The translations under genes were made by a program, and so were the position numbers. Of a DNA stretch of 64,000 nt, positions 27,807-36,647 are shown piece by piece. How positions within the stretch are numbered: the stretch's first letter is position 1; each line of letters opens with the position of its first letter. The stretch covers positions 186,001-250,000 of the forward strand of contig QDFQ01000001.1 in NCBI GenBank assembly GCA_003075315.1, given 5' to 3'. The notes under the pieces were generated by a model. It saw only the letters and a list, made by a program, of their open reading frames with translations. It was not told where the DNA came from and did not search any database. Source of the stretch: Arthrobacter sp. TPD3018. Lineage in GTDB: Bacteria; Pseudomonadota; Alphaproteobacteria; Sphingomonadales; Sphingomonadaceae.

Positions 27807-27891
27807 CGTCATCCCAGCGCAGGCTGGGATCTTGCCGTCAGGGCGCGCAGCAGGCGTCGCGGGAGACCCCAGCCTGCGCTGGGGGGGACGG
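27807..27891. repeat. Twin-hairpin intergenic repeat, family A
   Basis: GTCATCCCAGCGCAGGCTGG with CCCCAGCCTGCGCTGGGG facing it, in the GCAGG form. The right end has an extra run of G (GGGGGGGACGG). It lies between the DUF808 gene stop and the aminopeptidase P start. Confidence 0.85.
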
Positions 27892-27914
27892 TTTCGACCA
27901 AGTGGATCGGCCCT

Positions 27915-28847
27915 CTAGTGGCCGCGGCGCAGGATCAGGTGCAGCACGCCGGCGATGACGCCGCCGACGATCATCCCGACGATCCCCGATCCGATCGCAC
28001 CGACAAGCCAGCCGACGACGCCGGACAGCGCCCCCGCCGACGCCGCCGCGACCTCCGCGGCGTGGTGGATGACATGCGGGATGGCGGTGACGCCGAACGC
28101 CTCCATCCCGTGGACGATGATGCCGCCGCCCACCCACACCATCGCCGCAGTGCCGATGATCGACAGCGCCGACAGCACGCGCGGCATCGCCGCGACCAGC
28201 CCCCGGCCCAGCGCCTGGCTGCCCGATCCCGGCCGGCGGGCGAGGTGCAGACCGATATCGTCCATCTTCACGATCAGCGCGACCAGGCCATAGACGCCCG
28301 CGGTGATCGCCACCGCGACCAGGGCCAGCGCGACCGCCTGATTGACGAGGCTCTGGTCGGCGAGCTCGGCGAGCGCGATCGCCATGATCTCGCCCGACAG
28401 GATCAGGTCGGTGCGGATCGCGCTCGACACCTGCCGCTGCTCCAGCTCTTCCGGTGAGGTGGTGGCGGCAGCCTCGTCGCCATGGCCGTGGCCGGTCAGC
28501 GCGCCAAGGATCTTCTCCGCCGCCTCGAAGCACAGGAAGGCGCCGCCCGCCATCAGGATCGGCGTGATCGCCCAGGGCGCCAGCGCGCTCAGGATCAGCG
28601 CTGCGGGCAGCAGGAACAGCAGCTTGTTGCGGAGGGAGCCCTTGGCGATCTTCCAGATGATCGGCAGCTCGCGCGCGGGGCTGAGGCCGACGACATAGGT
28701 CGGCGTCACCGCGGTATCGTCGATCACCACGCCCGCCGCCTTCGCCCCCGCCCGGCCTGCCGCACCCGCGACATCGTCCAGGCTGGCGGCGGCAAGCTTC
28801 GCCATCGCCGCGATATCGTCGAGCAGTGCGACCAGTCCGCCGGCCAT
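27915..28847 (-). CDS. DUF808 inner-membrane protein (YedI-like)
   Basis: A 310-residue protein of the DUF808 family, to which E. coli YedI belongs; its function is unknown. The N-terminus MAGGLVALLDDIAAMAKLAA is the family signature, followed by GRAGAKAAGVVIDDTAVTP. Multiple hydrophobic helices follow (about 75-100, 150-200, 220-305), the last very Gly-rich (VVGWLVGAIGSGIVGMIVGG). A His/Gly stretch GHGHGDE near 118-124 could bind metal but is not a proven site. It is divergent from the S9 oligopeptidase with a family B repeat between them. Confidence 0.88.
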   Translation of the reverse strand: MAGGLVALLDDIAAMAKLAAASLDDVAGAAGRAGAKAAGVVIDDTAVTPTYVVGLSPARELPIIWKIAKGSLRNKLLFLLPAALILSALAPWAITPILMAGGAFLCFEAAEKILGALTGHGHGDEAAATTSPEELEQRQVSSAIRTDLILSGEIMAIALAELADQSLVNQAVALALVAVAITAGVYGLVALIVKMDDIGLHLARRPGSGSQALGRGLVAAMPRVLSALSIIGTAAMVWVGGGIIVHGMEAFGVTAIPHVIHHAAEVAAASAGALSGVVGWLVGAIGSGIVGMIVGGVIAGVLHLILRRGH

Positions 28848-28957
28848 GTGTGTTCCCCTGTGTTATCCGCGCCGTGCATGGCGGCGCGCGCGCACGGGTT
28901 CAACTGCGGTCGTGTTGCTGGCATGTTGCTGGGCGCACGCCGCCAGCCCTCCCGCAT

Positions 28958-29040
28958 CGTCGCCCCGGACTTGATCCGGGGTCCCGCTTCTTCCCACGGC
29001 CGGTAATGTAGCGGAACCCCGGATCAAGTCCGGGGTGACG
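28958..29040. repeat. Twin-hairpin intergenic repeat, family B (short form)
   Basis: CGCCCCGGACTTGATCCGGGG and CCCCGGATCAAGTCCGGGG are complementary hairpins about 35 bp apart, with a CGTC left end and GTGACG right end. It lies in the divergent space between DUF808 and the S9 peptidase, with the peptidase start about 49 bp downstream. Confidence 0.85.
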
Positions 29041-29088
29041 AAGAGGATGGCGTTCCCATCGCCCGCCATCCTGTTCTACAGCAAGGCA

Positions 29089-31149
29089 ATGACCGACCCC
29101 ACGCCCCCCGTCGCCGAGCGCCGCCCCCACAGCTTCACCACGCACGGCGTGACGATCGAAGACCCCTATGCCTGGCTGAAGGACCCCAAATATCCCGAGG
29201 TCACCGACCCCGACGTTCTCGCCTATCTCGAGGCGGAAAACGCCTATTTCGAACGCGTCATGGCGCCGCACCAGCCGCTGGTCGACACGCTGTACGAAGA
29301 GATGAAGGCGCGCATCAAGGAAGACGAATCCTCCGTCCCGCAAAAGGACGGCGACTGGCTCTATTGGACCGCGTTCGAAACCGGTGGCCAGTATCGCAAA
29401 TGGTGGCGCAAGCCTGTCGCCGGCGGGCCGGACGAGCTGCTGCTCGACGAGCCTGCCCTCGCCGAGGGCAAGGAATATTTCCGCCTCGGCGCCTTCGCGA
29501 TCAGCAACAACGGGCAGCTGCTCGCCTATGCGATCGACGACAGCGGCGCCGAGCGGTTCGAGGTGCGCGTGAAGGACCTCACCACCGGCGAGCATCTGCC
29601 GGAGGTCATCCCCGGCATGCTGTCCGAAATCGTCTGGACCGCCGACGATACGGGCTTCCTGTACGGCGTCGCCAACGACCAGTGGCGCACCGACAATGCG
29701 CGCTTCCACCGGCTCGGCACGCCGGTCGCGGACGATGTCGAGCTGTTCCACGAGGATGACGAGGGCTATCGCGTCGCGGTCGCCGAGACGAGCGATCGCC
29801 AGTGGATCGTCATCGGCACCGGCGATCACGTCACCAGCGAAGTCCGGCTGCTCCCCACCAACGATCCCTTCGCCACGCCGATCCTGGTCGCGCCCCGTAA
29901 GGAAGGCCGCGAGTATGACGTCGACGCGCACGACGGTACGCTCTTCATCCACACCAACGACACCGATCCGATGTGGCGGCTGTGTACCGCCAGCCTCGAC
30001 GCGCCCGGCGAGTGGCACGAGCTGATCCCGGCGGACCCGCATTTCTACATGACCGGTGTCGAATGCTATCGGGACTTCTTCGTGGTCGAAGGGCGCCGCG
30101 ACGGCCTCGATCAGATCGCCATCCACCGCTACGACGCGCCAACCGTGCCCCAGCCGATCACCTTCCCGGAGGCGAGCTATGCCGCGGGCCTCGGCGACAA
30201 CCCCGAATATGACGTCACGACGCTGCGGCTGGGCTATGAATCGATGGTCACGCCGGGCACGGTCTATGACTATGACGTCGCGACGGGCGGCCTTACCGTC
30301 CTGAAGGTACAGGAGATCCCGGCGGGCTATGACGCGGCCGGCTATCGCACCGAACGGCTGAAGATCACGGTCCGCGACGGCACCCAGGTCCCCGTATCGA
30401 TCGTCTATCCGGCGGGCTTCCAGCGCGATGGGTCGCAGCCGCTGTTCCTCTATGCCTATGGCGCCTACGGCTATGCGATCCCACCGGGCTTTTCGACCGG
30501 GCGCCTCAGCCTGCTCGACCGCGGCTTCGCCTATGCCATTGCGCATATCCGCGGCGGCGACGACCTCGGCCAGCAATGGTATCACGACGGCAAGCTGGAA
30601 AAGCGCACCAACACGTTCAACGACTTCGTCGACGTCGCCAAGGGGCTGATCGAGCAGGGCTGGACCAGCGCCGGCCGCATCGCCACCGCGGGCCGCTCGG
30701 CGGGCGGCGAACTGATGGGCGCGATCGTCAATTCCGATCCCGATCTGTGGGGCGCGGTGATCGCCGACGTACCGTTCGTCGATGTGCTGAACACCATGCT
30801 CGACGCCGACCTGCCGCTGACGCCGGGCGAATGGCCCGAATGGGGCAATCCGATCGAGGACAGAGCGGCGTTCGACCTGATCCGCAGCTACAGCCCCTAC
30901 GACAATGTCGTCGCGCAGGATTATCCGCCGATGTTCATCTCGGGCGGATTGAACGATCCCCGCGTAACCTATTGGGAACCGGCGAAATGGGCGGCCAAGC
31001 TGCGGAGCTCCAAGACCGATGACAACGTGCTGCTGCTGAAAACCAACATGGGCGCCGGCCATGGCGGGAAATCCGGCCGCTTCGAATCGTTACGCGAAGC
31101 CGCGGAGGAACATGCCTTCGTGCTGTGGCAATTGGGAATAAGCGGCTGA
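29089..31149 (+). CDS. S9 prolyl oligopeptidase (oligopeptidase B-like)
   Basis: A 686-residue serine peptidase that cuts short peptides, probably after basic residues as oligopeptidase B does. The N-terminal seven-bladed propeller spans about 75-420 and the alpha/beta hydrolase domain follows. The nucleophile lies in GRSAGGELMG, the acid in GLNDPRVTY, and the histidine in GAGHGGKSG near the C-terminus. The segment GAYGYAIPPGFS is typical of the family. No signal peptide is seen. An ATG after the palindromic repeat is chosen rather than one inside it. Its stop overlaps the DedA-like gene by 25 bp. Confidence 0.93.
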   Translation: MTDPTPPVAERRPHSFTTHGVTIEDPYAWLKDPKYPEVTDPDVLAYLEAENAYFERVMAPHQPLVDTLYEEMKARIKEDESSVPQKDGDWLYWTAFETGGQYRKWWRKPVAGGPDELLLDEPALAEGKEYFRLGAFAISNNGQLLAYAIDDSGAERFEVRVKDLTTGEHLPEVIPGMLSEIVWTADDTGFLYGVANDQWRTDNARFHRLGTPVADDVELFHEDDEGYRVAVAETSDRQWIVIGTGDHVTSEVRLLPTNDPFATPILVAPRKEGREYDVDAHDGTLFIHTNDTDPMWRLCTASLDAPGEWHELIPADPHFYMTGVECYRDFFVVEGRRDGLDQIAIHRYDAPTVPQPITFPEASYAAGLGDNPEYDVTTLRLGYESMVTPGTVYDYDVATGGLTVLKVQEIPAGYDAAGYRTERLKITVRDGTQVPVSIVYPAGFQRDGSQPLFLYAYGAYGYAIPPGFSTGRLSLLDRGFAYAIAHIRGGDDLGQQWYHDGKLEKRTNTFNDFVDVAKGLIEQGWTSAGRIATAGRSAGGELMGAIVNSDPDLWGAVIADVPFVDVLNTMLDADLPLTPGEWPEWGNPIEDRAAFDLIRSYSPYDNVVAQDYPPMFISGGLNDPRVTYWEPAKWAAKLRSSKTDDNVLLLKTNMGAGHGGKSGRFESLREAAEEHAFVLWQLGISG

Positions 31150-31712
31150 GCATCGAGACACTGATCGCCGAATACGGCTTGGCTGCGGTCTTTTTGGGCG
31201 CGGGGATCGAAGGCGAGACGATGGTGCTCGCCGGCGGCCTCTTCGCGCATGAAGGCATGCTGTCGCTGCCCGGCGCGATGATCGCGGCGGCGTGCGGCTC
31301 GTTCGTCGCCGACCAATTGTTCTTCGCGGCGGGGCGGCGCTTCCGCTCGCACCGCTGGGTGCAGCGCGCGCAAAAGAAACCCGCCTTCGCCAAGGCGCTG
31401 ACGACGCTGGAACGCTATCCGGTCGGCTTCATCTTCGCCTTCCGCTTCCTCTACGGCCTGCGCACCGTCAGCCCGATCGCGATCGGCACCACGCATGTGC
31501 GCACGCGCCAGTTCCTCTGGATCAACGCGGTCGCGGCGGCGGTGTGGGGGGCGCTGTTCACCAGCCTTGGTTATGTCTTCGGCACGGGGATCGCCGAGCT
31601 GCTCGGCCGCTATCGCCCCCACGGGCGGCAATGGCTGTGGGTCGCGGGCGCGGCAGTGCTGCTCGGCGGCGCCTTCGCCGCCTTCCGCTGGTGGCGGAGC
31701 CGGCGGGCATGA
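31125..31712 (+). CDS. DedA-family membrane protein
   Basis: A 195-residue multi-pass membrane protein of the DedA/VTT family; recent work links the family to lipid scrambling or transport of undecaprenyl phosphate. Landmarks are GAGIEGETMVLAGGLFAHEG, then RFLYGLRTVSPIAIG near 110-125, and the Gly-rich final helices. It starts at a GTG 25 bp inside the S9 gene (coding MAIGNKRLS), and its stop overlaps the next gene by 4 bp. A later start is possible but would lose the family N-terminus. Gene position suggests cotranscription with the S9 peptidase and thioesterase. Confidence 0.87.
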   Translation: MAIGNKRLSIETLIAEYGLAAVFLGAGIEGETMVLAGGLFAHEGMLSLPGAMIAAACGSFVADQLFFAAGRRFRSHRWVQRAQKKPAFAKALTTLERYPVGFIFAFRFLYGLRTVSPIAIGTTHVRTRQFLWINAVAAAVWGALFTSLGYVFGTGIAELLGRYRPHGRQWLWVAGAAVLLGGAFAAFRWWRSRRA

Positions 31713-32116
31713 GCGCTAGGTTCACGATGACGATCACCGCCGCGGCGGAGGACATCGACGAACTCGGCCACGTCAACAATGCCGTATGGGTACGCTGGAT
31801 CCAGGACATCGCCGTCGCCCACTGGGATGCGGTCGCCCCGGCGGAGCACCGCGCGGCGATGGTCTGGGTCGTGACCCGCCACGAAATCGACTATCGCGGC
31901 AATGTCGTCGCGGGCGAGACGGTGACGGGTGAAACCTGGGTCCCCGAACCCCCCAAGGGCGCCCGCTTCGACCGCCACGTCCGCTTCGTGGGCGCCGACG
32001 GCAAGGTCAAGGTAGAGGCCGTCACGACCTGGGCCCTACCGGACCGCGCCACCGGCCGCCTGATGCGCGTCCGGCCAGAGGTGGCGGCGCCGTTTCTGCA
32101 ATCGCCCATCTCATAA
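31709..32116 (+). CDS. Hotdog-fold acyl-CoA thioesterase
   Basis: A 135-residue protein with the hotdog fold of the 4-hydroxybenzoyl-CoA thioesterase/YbgC group. The segment DELGHVNNAVWVRWIQDIAV carries the family's Asp/Asn active-site region, followed by VVTRHEIDYRGNVVAGETVT. The substrate is likely a short or medium acyl-CoA, but this cannot be assigned. The ATG overlaps the previous stop (ATGA). A family A repeat begins 2 bp after its stop. Confidence 0.88.
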   Translation: MSARFTMTITAAAEDIDELGHVNNAVWVRWIQDIAVAHWDAVAPAEHRAAMVWVVTRHEIDYRGNVVAGETVTGETWVPEPPKGARFDRHVRFVGADGKVKVEAVTTWALPDRATGRLMRVRPEVAAPFLQSPIS

Positions 32117-32117
32117 A

Positions 32118-32202
32118 CGTCACCCCAGCGAAGGCTGGGGTCTCCTCGTGGCGCGCGTCTCGCCAGCCAAGCAGAAGATCCCAGCCTTCGCTGGGATGAC
32201 GG
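32118..32202. repeat. Twin-hairpin intergenic repeat, family A
   Basis: The GTCACCCCAGCGAAGGCTGG left hairpin and the CCCAGCCTTCGCTGGG right hairpin are in reversed order compared with the copy at 17221. It lies between the convergent thioesterase and GIY-YIG genes. Confidence 0.85.
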
Positions 32203-32206
32203 AGAA

Positions 32207-32491
32207 TCAGGCAATCGTATCGAACAGATCCCGCCACTCCGGGTTCGCCGTCTCGATCAGCCGGACCTTCCACGCGCGCTGCCACGCCTTCAGCGCTTTC
32301 TCCCGAGCGATGGCGTCCTCAATCCGGTCATACGGCTCCGCGTAGACCAGCGTCCGGACCCCATAACGCCGACAGAATGCGGACCCGACATCACGCCGGT
32401 GCTGATCGACCCTTGCGGCGAGATGCGCGGTCACACCACTATAGAGCATACCGTGCGGCTTGCTCGCCATGATGTAGACCCAGCCGCCCAT
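32207..32491 (-). CDS. GIY-YIG superfamily nuclease-like protein
   Basis: A 94-residue single-domain GIY-YIG protein of the YhbQ/UPF0213-like group. The family segments are WVYIMASKPHGMLYSGVT (a GIY-YIG variant), then the conserved Arg in LAARVDQHRRDVGSAF and the Glu/Ala helix EDAIAREKALKAWQR. Small members are found beside mobile repeats and in intergenic DNA. This copy is tightly framed by a full family A repeat 4 bp after its stop and a half repeat 6 bp before its start. The start codon has a weak Shine-Dalgarno sequence. Activity is unproven. Confidence 0.85.
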   Translation of the reverse strand: MGGWVYIMASKPHGMLYSGVTAHLAARVDQHRRDVGSAFCRRYGVRTLVYAEPYDRIEDAIAREKALKAWQRAWKVRLIETANPEWRDLFDTIA

Positions 32492-32497
32492 CAGCTG

Positions 32498-32545
32498 CCG
32501 TCACCCCGTCATCGGGAAAGACCCCAGCCTGCGCTGGGGTGACGG
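32498..32545. repeat. Half twin-hairpin repeat, family A
   Basis: The left end GTCACCCCGTC is degenerate and only the right hairpin CCCCAGCCTGCGCTGGGG with GTGACGG is intact. It sits just before the GIY-YIG start. Confidence 0.75.
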
Positions 32546-32567
32546 TGTAAGGCGGGTGCGCGCAGCA

Positions 32568-35252
32568 TCACCCCGAATTCCGCAACGCCGTCGCGATGGC
32601 GTTGATCGACAACAGGATGCCCTCGCCGATCCGCGGATCGTCCTCGCCCGCGCGGTGGCGCTTCATCAGTTCGATCTGCAGGAAGTTCAGCGGCTCGATA
32701 TACGGCAGCCGCAGCCGGATCGAGGCATCGAGCGCCGGGTGCTTTTCCAGCAGCCGCGTCTGCCCGGTCACGTCGAGCAGCCCGTCATGCGTCAGATGCC
32801 AGGCGTCGCGGATGCGGGTGAAGATGCCGTCGCGCAGGGCCTTGTCCTCGACCAGCTCGGCATAATGGCCGGCGATCGCGATATCGGACTTCGCCAGCAC
32901 CATCTCCATATTGGCGAGCGTCGAGGCGAACAGCGGCCACCCCTGCGCCATGTCGCGCAGCAGCGCCTTGTCTTCGAACGCCGCAATCGCCTGGCCGACG
33001 CCGTACCAGCCGGGCAGCATCGTGCGCGCCTGCGCCCAGCTGAACACCCAGGGGATGGCGCGCAGATCCTCGATCGCGTCGCTCTTCTTGCGGCTGGCCG
33101 GGCGGCTGCCGATCTTCAGGCCCGCGATTTCGCCGATCGGCGTCATCTGGCGGAAGAACGTGCGGAAGCCTTCCGTGCCGTAGACGAGGTCGCGATAGGC
33201 GTGGAACGCGGTGTCGGACAAGGCGTCCATCGCGCTGGTGAAGTCCGCATTCTGCGCGTTCGACAGCCGCTCGGGCTCCAGGCTGGCGAGCAAGGTCGCC
33301 GAGGCGATCGCCTCCAGATTGGTCATCGCGCTGTCGCGGGTGCCGTATTTCGCCGCGATCACCTCGCCCTGTTCGGTGATGCGGATGCGGCCCTGCACCG
33401 TGCCCGGCGGCTGCGCGCGGATCGCGGCGAAGGCGCTGCCGCCGCCGCGCCCCACCGCACCGCCGCGGCCGTGGAACAGCTGCATGCCGACGCCCGCCGC
33501 CTCGAACACGGGCTTCAGTGCGGTCGACGCCTTCGACAATTGCCACGTCGAGGTCAGGTAGCCGCCGTCCTTGTTACTGTCCGAATAGCCGATCATCACT
33601 TCCTGATGGCCGCGCTTTGCCGCGATGTGCGCGATCTCGGGCAGCGCGAACCAGTCGGTCATGATGCCGGGCGCGGCCTCCAGATCGCCGACTGTCTCGA
33701 ACAGCGGTACTGCCATGATCGCCGCGGAGGGCTCGTCGCCACCGCGGTACAGGCCGACCTCTTTCAGCAGCAGGTTGATTTCGAGCAGATCGGACACCGA
33801 CTGCGCCATCGACACGATATAGTTGGTGATGCACGCCGGGCCGTATGTGGCATGCGCCTCCGCTGCGGCGAGCACGATCTGCAATTCGGACTGCGTCTCG
33901 TCCGAATAGGTGGTGAAGCGGCTGGCGAGCGGCCGCGCATGCGCCAGCTCGCCCCGCAGCAGCGCGACGCGCGCCGGCTCGTCCAGCGCCAGATAATCGT
34001 CCTCGACGCCTGCGGTCTTCAGCAATTCGGCGACGACGCGTTCGTGGACCGCGCTGTTCTGGCGCAAATCGAGCGTCGCAAGGTGGAAGCCGAACGTCTC
34101 GACCGCGCGGATCAGCCGGCCGAGCGCGCCGCCGGTCTTGAGCGCGCCCGCGCTCGCCAGCGCGTGCGCGATCGCGGCAAGGTCGGCGCGGAATGTCTGC
34201 GGGTCGGGATAGGGCTCGCCGGTCAGCCGGCCGGGGCGGGCGGCGGGCTTGCCGGTCAGTTTCTCGTGCGTCGCGGCGAGGCGCGCATAGATGCCCGACA
34301 GCGCGCGGCGATAGGGTTCGTCGCTGCGGCTGGCCGCGGTATCGCCGCTCGCATCCGCCAGCGCGACGACCGCGTCGTCCACCGCGGCATGTTCGGTCGA
34401 GATCGACAGCTCCGCACCCAGCGCATGCACCGCGTCGAGGTAGAAGCCGAGCACCGCCTCCGCCGCGCGCGACAAGGCTGTGCGCAGCGAATCGGCGGTG
34501 ACGAACGGATTGCCGTCGCGGTCGCCGCCGATCCAGCTGCCCGGCTTCACGAAGCTCGGCACGCGCTCCCCGAACGCACGATCCCAACGCTGGTACAGCG
34601 CGGGCAGCGCCGGCAGGAATACGTCGCGCATATAGCTCAGCGCGGTCTCAACCTCGTCGGTCACGTACAGTCGCTCGCGGCGCAGCACGCGCGTCTGCCA
34701 GAGCAACGCGATCTGGCGGGTGATCGCATCGTCCACCAGATCGCCGTCGGGCGTTTCCGCGCGGCCCGAATCCTTCGCCGCCATCAGCTCGGCGATGCGG
34801 TTCTTGTGGTCGATCATGCTCTTGCGCCGCACCTCCGTGGGGTGGGCGGTCAGCACCGGCACGATCAGCGCATGGGCGAGCAGGCGCTGCACCGCGGCCC
34901 GGTCGATCCCCTCCGCCTGCAACGTCGCGAGTGCGGCGGCGACATCCGCCCCCTGTTCGGCGGCGATGCCCTGGCGATCCTCGGCCAGATTGGCGAGCAT
35001 CGAGAAGAGCATGAATCCGCGGACGAAATCGAGCGTCTCGTCGAGGCCCAGGTCCTGCAGGTGGCGATGCACCGCATCGCCGTCGCCCGTGCCACGATGC
35101 CGCTCCACCGACGCCCGCCGGATCGCCTCGGTCGCCTCGAACAACGCCTCGCCGCCATAGGTGCGAATGACGTCGCCGAGCTTTGCGCCCAGGAAGCGCA
35201 CGTCGGGATTGTTGGCGATCGGCGGAAGCGAAGCGGGGTCGATATTGGCCAT
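32568..35252 (-). CDS. ppc: Phosphoenolpyruvate carboxylase
   Basis: Carboxylates phosphoenolpyruvate with bicarbonate to oxaloacetate, refilling the TCA cycle. The 894 residues show the family signatures VPVLTAHPTEVRRKS, SWIGGDRDGNPFVT, the catalytic IGYSDSNKDGGYLTS near 575-590, and the FHGRGGAVGRGGG loop near 615-630. The C-terminus ends AIATALRNSG, close to the conserved RNTG (here RNSG). Start is ATG in front of MANIDPASLPPI. It is a stand-alone gene between repeats. Identity is very secure. Confidence 0.97.
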   Translation of the reverse strand: MANIDPASLPPIANNPDVRFLGAKLGDVIRTYGGEALFEATEAIRRASVERHRGTGDGDAVHRHLQDLGLDETLDFVRGFMLFSMLANLAEDRQGIAAEQGADVAAALATLQAEGIDRAAVQRLLAHALIVPVLTAHPTEVRRKSMIDHKNRIAELMAAKDSGRAETPDGDLVDDAITRQIALLWQTRVLRRERLYVTDEVETALSYMRDVFLPALPALYQRWDRAFGERVPSFVKPGSWIGGDRDGNPFVTADSLRTALSRAAEAVLGFYLDAVHALGAELSISTEHAAVDDAVVALADASGDTAASRSDEPYRRALSGIYARLAATHEKLTGKPAARPGRLTGEPYPDPQTFRADLAAIAHALASAGALKTGGALGRLIRAVETFGFHLATLDLRQNSAVHERVVAELLKTAGVEDDYLALDEPARVALLRGELAHARPLASRFTTYSDETQSELQIVLAAAEAHATYGPACITNYIVSMAQSVSDLLEINLLLKEVGLYRGGDEPSAAIMAVPLFETVGDLEAAPGIMTDWFALPEIAHIAAKRGHQEVMIGYSDSNKDGGYLTSTWQLSKASTALKPVFEAAGVGMQLFHGRGGAVGRGGGSAFAAIRAQPPGTVQGRIRITEQGEVIAAKYGTRDSAMTNLEAIASATLLASLEPERLSNAQNADFTSAMDALSDTAFHAYRDLVYGTEGFRTFFRQMTPIGEIAGLKIGSRPASRKKSDAIEDLRAIPWVFSWAQARTMLPGWYGVGQAIAAFEDKALLRDMAQGWPLFASTLANMEMVLAKSDIAIAGHYAELVEDKALRDGIFTRIRDAWHLTHDGLLDVTGQTRLLEKHPALDASIRLRLPYIEPLNFLQIELMKRHRAGEDDPRIGEGILLSINAIATALRNSG

Positions 35253-35346
35253 GTCCGCATGCTGCGCTGCGGCAGGGACCGGGTCAACCGGCGTTGCTGT
35301 TTGCGAGGCTAAAGGAGAGGTGCTGAGCCTTTGCCCCCACCCACTC

Positions 35347-35455
35347 CGTCACCCCGGACTCGTTCCGGGGTCCACTCCGCGGCGAGGGGGACGGCTTGAG
35401 CCTCTTGCCGCCCCCTTGCGGCTCGGTGGACCCCGGACCAAATCCGGGGTGACGG
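35347..35455. repeat. Twin-hairpin intergenic repeat, family B (long form)
   Basis: The outer arms CGTCACCCCGGA and TCCGGGGTGACGG pair, and the inner TCCGGGGTCCAC pairs with GTGGACCCCGGA. The middle holds GGGGGACGGC and related blocks. It lies between the ppc start and the EF-hand gene stop, both on the minus strand. Confidence 0.85.
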
Positions 35456-35480
35456 CGTGTTAGGGAGGCCTACGTCGCCC

Positions 35481-35951
35481 CTATTGCGCCCGCGTCCCCT
35501 GGTTGCTCAGCGTATCACCCAGCACCGGCGTGGTCGGTTGCGCGGCGGGTTCGCGCCCTGCATCGCGGGCGGCGCGCCATTCGCTTTCCTCTTCCGACGT
35601 CACCGTGCCGTCGTGGTTGAGGTCCATCTGGTCGAAGCGGCGCATCGTGCCCTCGCTCCATTCGATCTGGCTGATCACGCCGTCCTTGTTGCGGTCCAGC
35701 CCCATCAGGCGGCTGTTCTGGCGCGGCAATTCGGTCGCGTCGATGCGGTCGTCGCCGTTGCGGTCGAGGCTGCGGAAGCGCTGGTCCATCGCGGTCGAGA
35801 AATCGACGCGGCTGGTGACGGCCGGCGGCACGAAGCCGGCTGCGTTGGCGACCGCGTCCGCCTGCGCCGCTTTCTCCTCGCTCTTCTTGCCGCATGCGCT
35901 CAGCAGGGCCACCGCAAGGACCAGCGATGCCGTCATTCCGTGTCGCCGCAA
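35481..35951 (-). CDS. EF-hand calcium-binding lipoprotein
   Basis: A 156-residue lipoprotein with a short signal and lipobox LLSAC (Cys at about 20). Three EF-hand loops follow: DRNGDDRIDATE, DRNKDGVISQIE and DLNHDGTVTSEE. Each has the Asp-x-Asn-x-Asp spacing for calcium. A Gln/Pro/Thr tail ends the protein. I chose a TTG start, since GGAG lies nine bases upstream and the Arg-Arg-His residues after it give the positive end a signal peptide needs; an ATG five codons later is the alternative. Role is unknown; calcium sensing or binding in the envelope is likely. Confidence 0.82.
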   Translation of the reverse strand: MRRHGMTASLVLAVALLSACGKKSEEKAAQADAVANAAGFVPPAVTSRVDFSTAMDQRFRSLDRNGDDRIDATELPRQNSRLMGLDRNKDGVISQIEWSEGTMRRFDQMDLNHDGTVTSEEESEWRAARDAGREPAAQPTTPVLGDTLSNQGTRAQ

Positions 35952-35964
35952 CTATCGTCTCCGC

Positions 35965-36531
35965 TTATGCTTCCAGCTCAACATCCCAGTAGAGCCAGTC
36001 GTGCCACGTGTCGTGCAGATAGTTGGGCGGAAAGGCGCGGCCATGTTCCTGAAGGTGCCAGTTGGTCGGGCGGATCGGCTCGACATACAGCGGCATGCCC
36101 GCTTGCTTCGGCGTACGCCCGCCCTTCTTGAGGTTGCAGGGCGCGCAGGCGGTGACGACATTCTCCCACGTCGTCCGGCCCCCTTGCGCGCGCGGCACGA
36201 CATGATCGAACGTCAGGTCGCGGCTGACCCCGCAATATTGGCAGGCGAAGCGATCGCGCAGGAACAGGTTGAAGCGGGTGAAGGCGGGAAAGGCGGAGGG
36301 GCGCACATATTGTTTGAGCGCGATGACCGACGGCAGCTTGATCGCCGCATTCGGGCTGCGCACCTCGCGCTCGTAATGCGCGACGATGTCGACCCGGTCG
36401 AGGAACACCGCCTTGACCGCGGTCTGCCATGGCCAGACGCTCAAGGGATAATAAGACAAAGGCGTATAGTCCGCGTTGAGCACCAACGCGGGGCAATTGT
36501 CGGGATGGCGGATCAGATCGGGATGAAACAC
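35965..36531 (-). CDS. HNH endonuclease family protein
   Basis: A 188-residue HNH-family protein. A zinc-type frame CQYCG and APCN brackets the HNH core, with TFDHVVPRAQGG supplying the catalytic histidine and TTWENVVTACAPCN the rest. The N-terminal half (LVLNADYTPLSYYPLSVWPW) is typical of a widespread alphaproteobacterial group; its role is not settled and it is not obviously part of a mobile element. GTG with GGGAGGAG upstream is the favoured start; a GTG 12 bp earlier is possible. It lies upstream of the EF-hand gene on the same strand and is divergent from gluQRS. Confidence 0.88.
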   Translation of the reverse strand: MFHPDLIRHPDNCPALVLNADYTPLSYYPLSVWPWQTAVKAVFLDRVDIVAHYEREVRSPNAAIKLPSVIALKQYVRPSAFPAFTRFNLFLRDRFACQYCGVSRDLTFDHVVPRAQGGRTTWENVVTACAPCNLKKGGRTPKQAGMPLYVEPIRPTNWHLQEHGRAFPPNYLHDTWHDWLYWDVELEA

Positions 36532-36647
36532 GGCTCCTCCCACGGGTTACCCATGGGCCATGTCGCCCATGAGAGTGACGGGGGTATGACAGCACGCGCC
36601 CTTGGGTGCGGTCAAGCGGCTTGCGGTGGCCGGCGGGGCCGCGCGGC

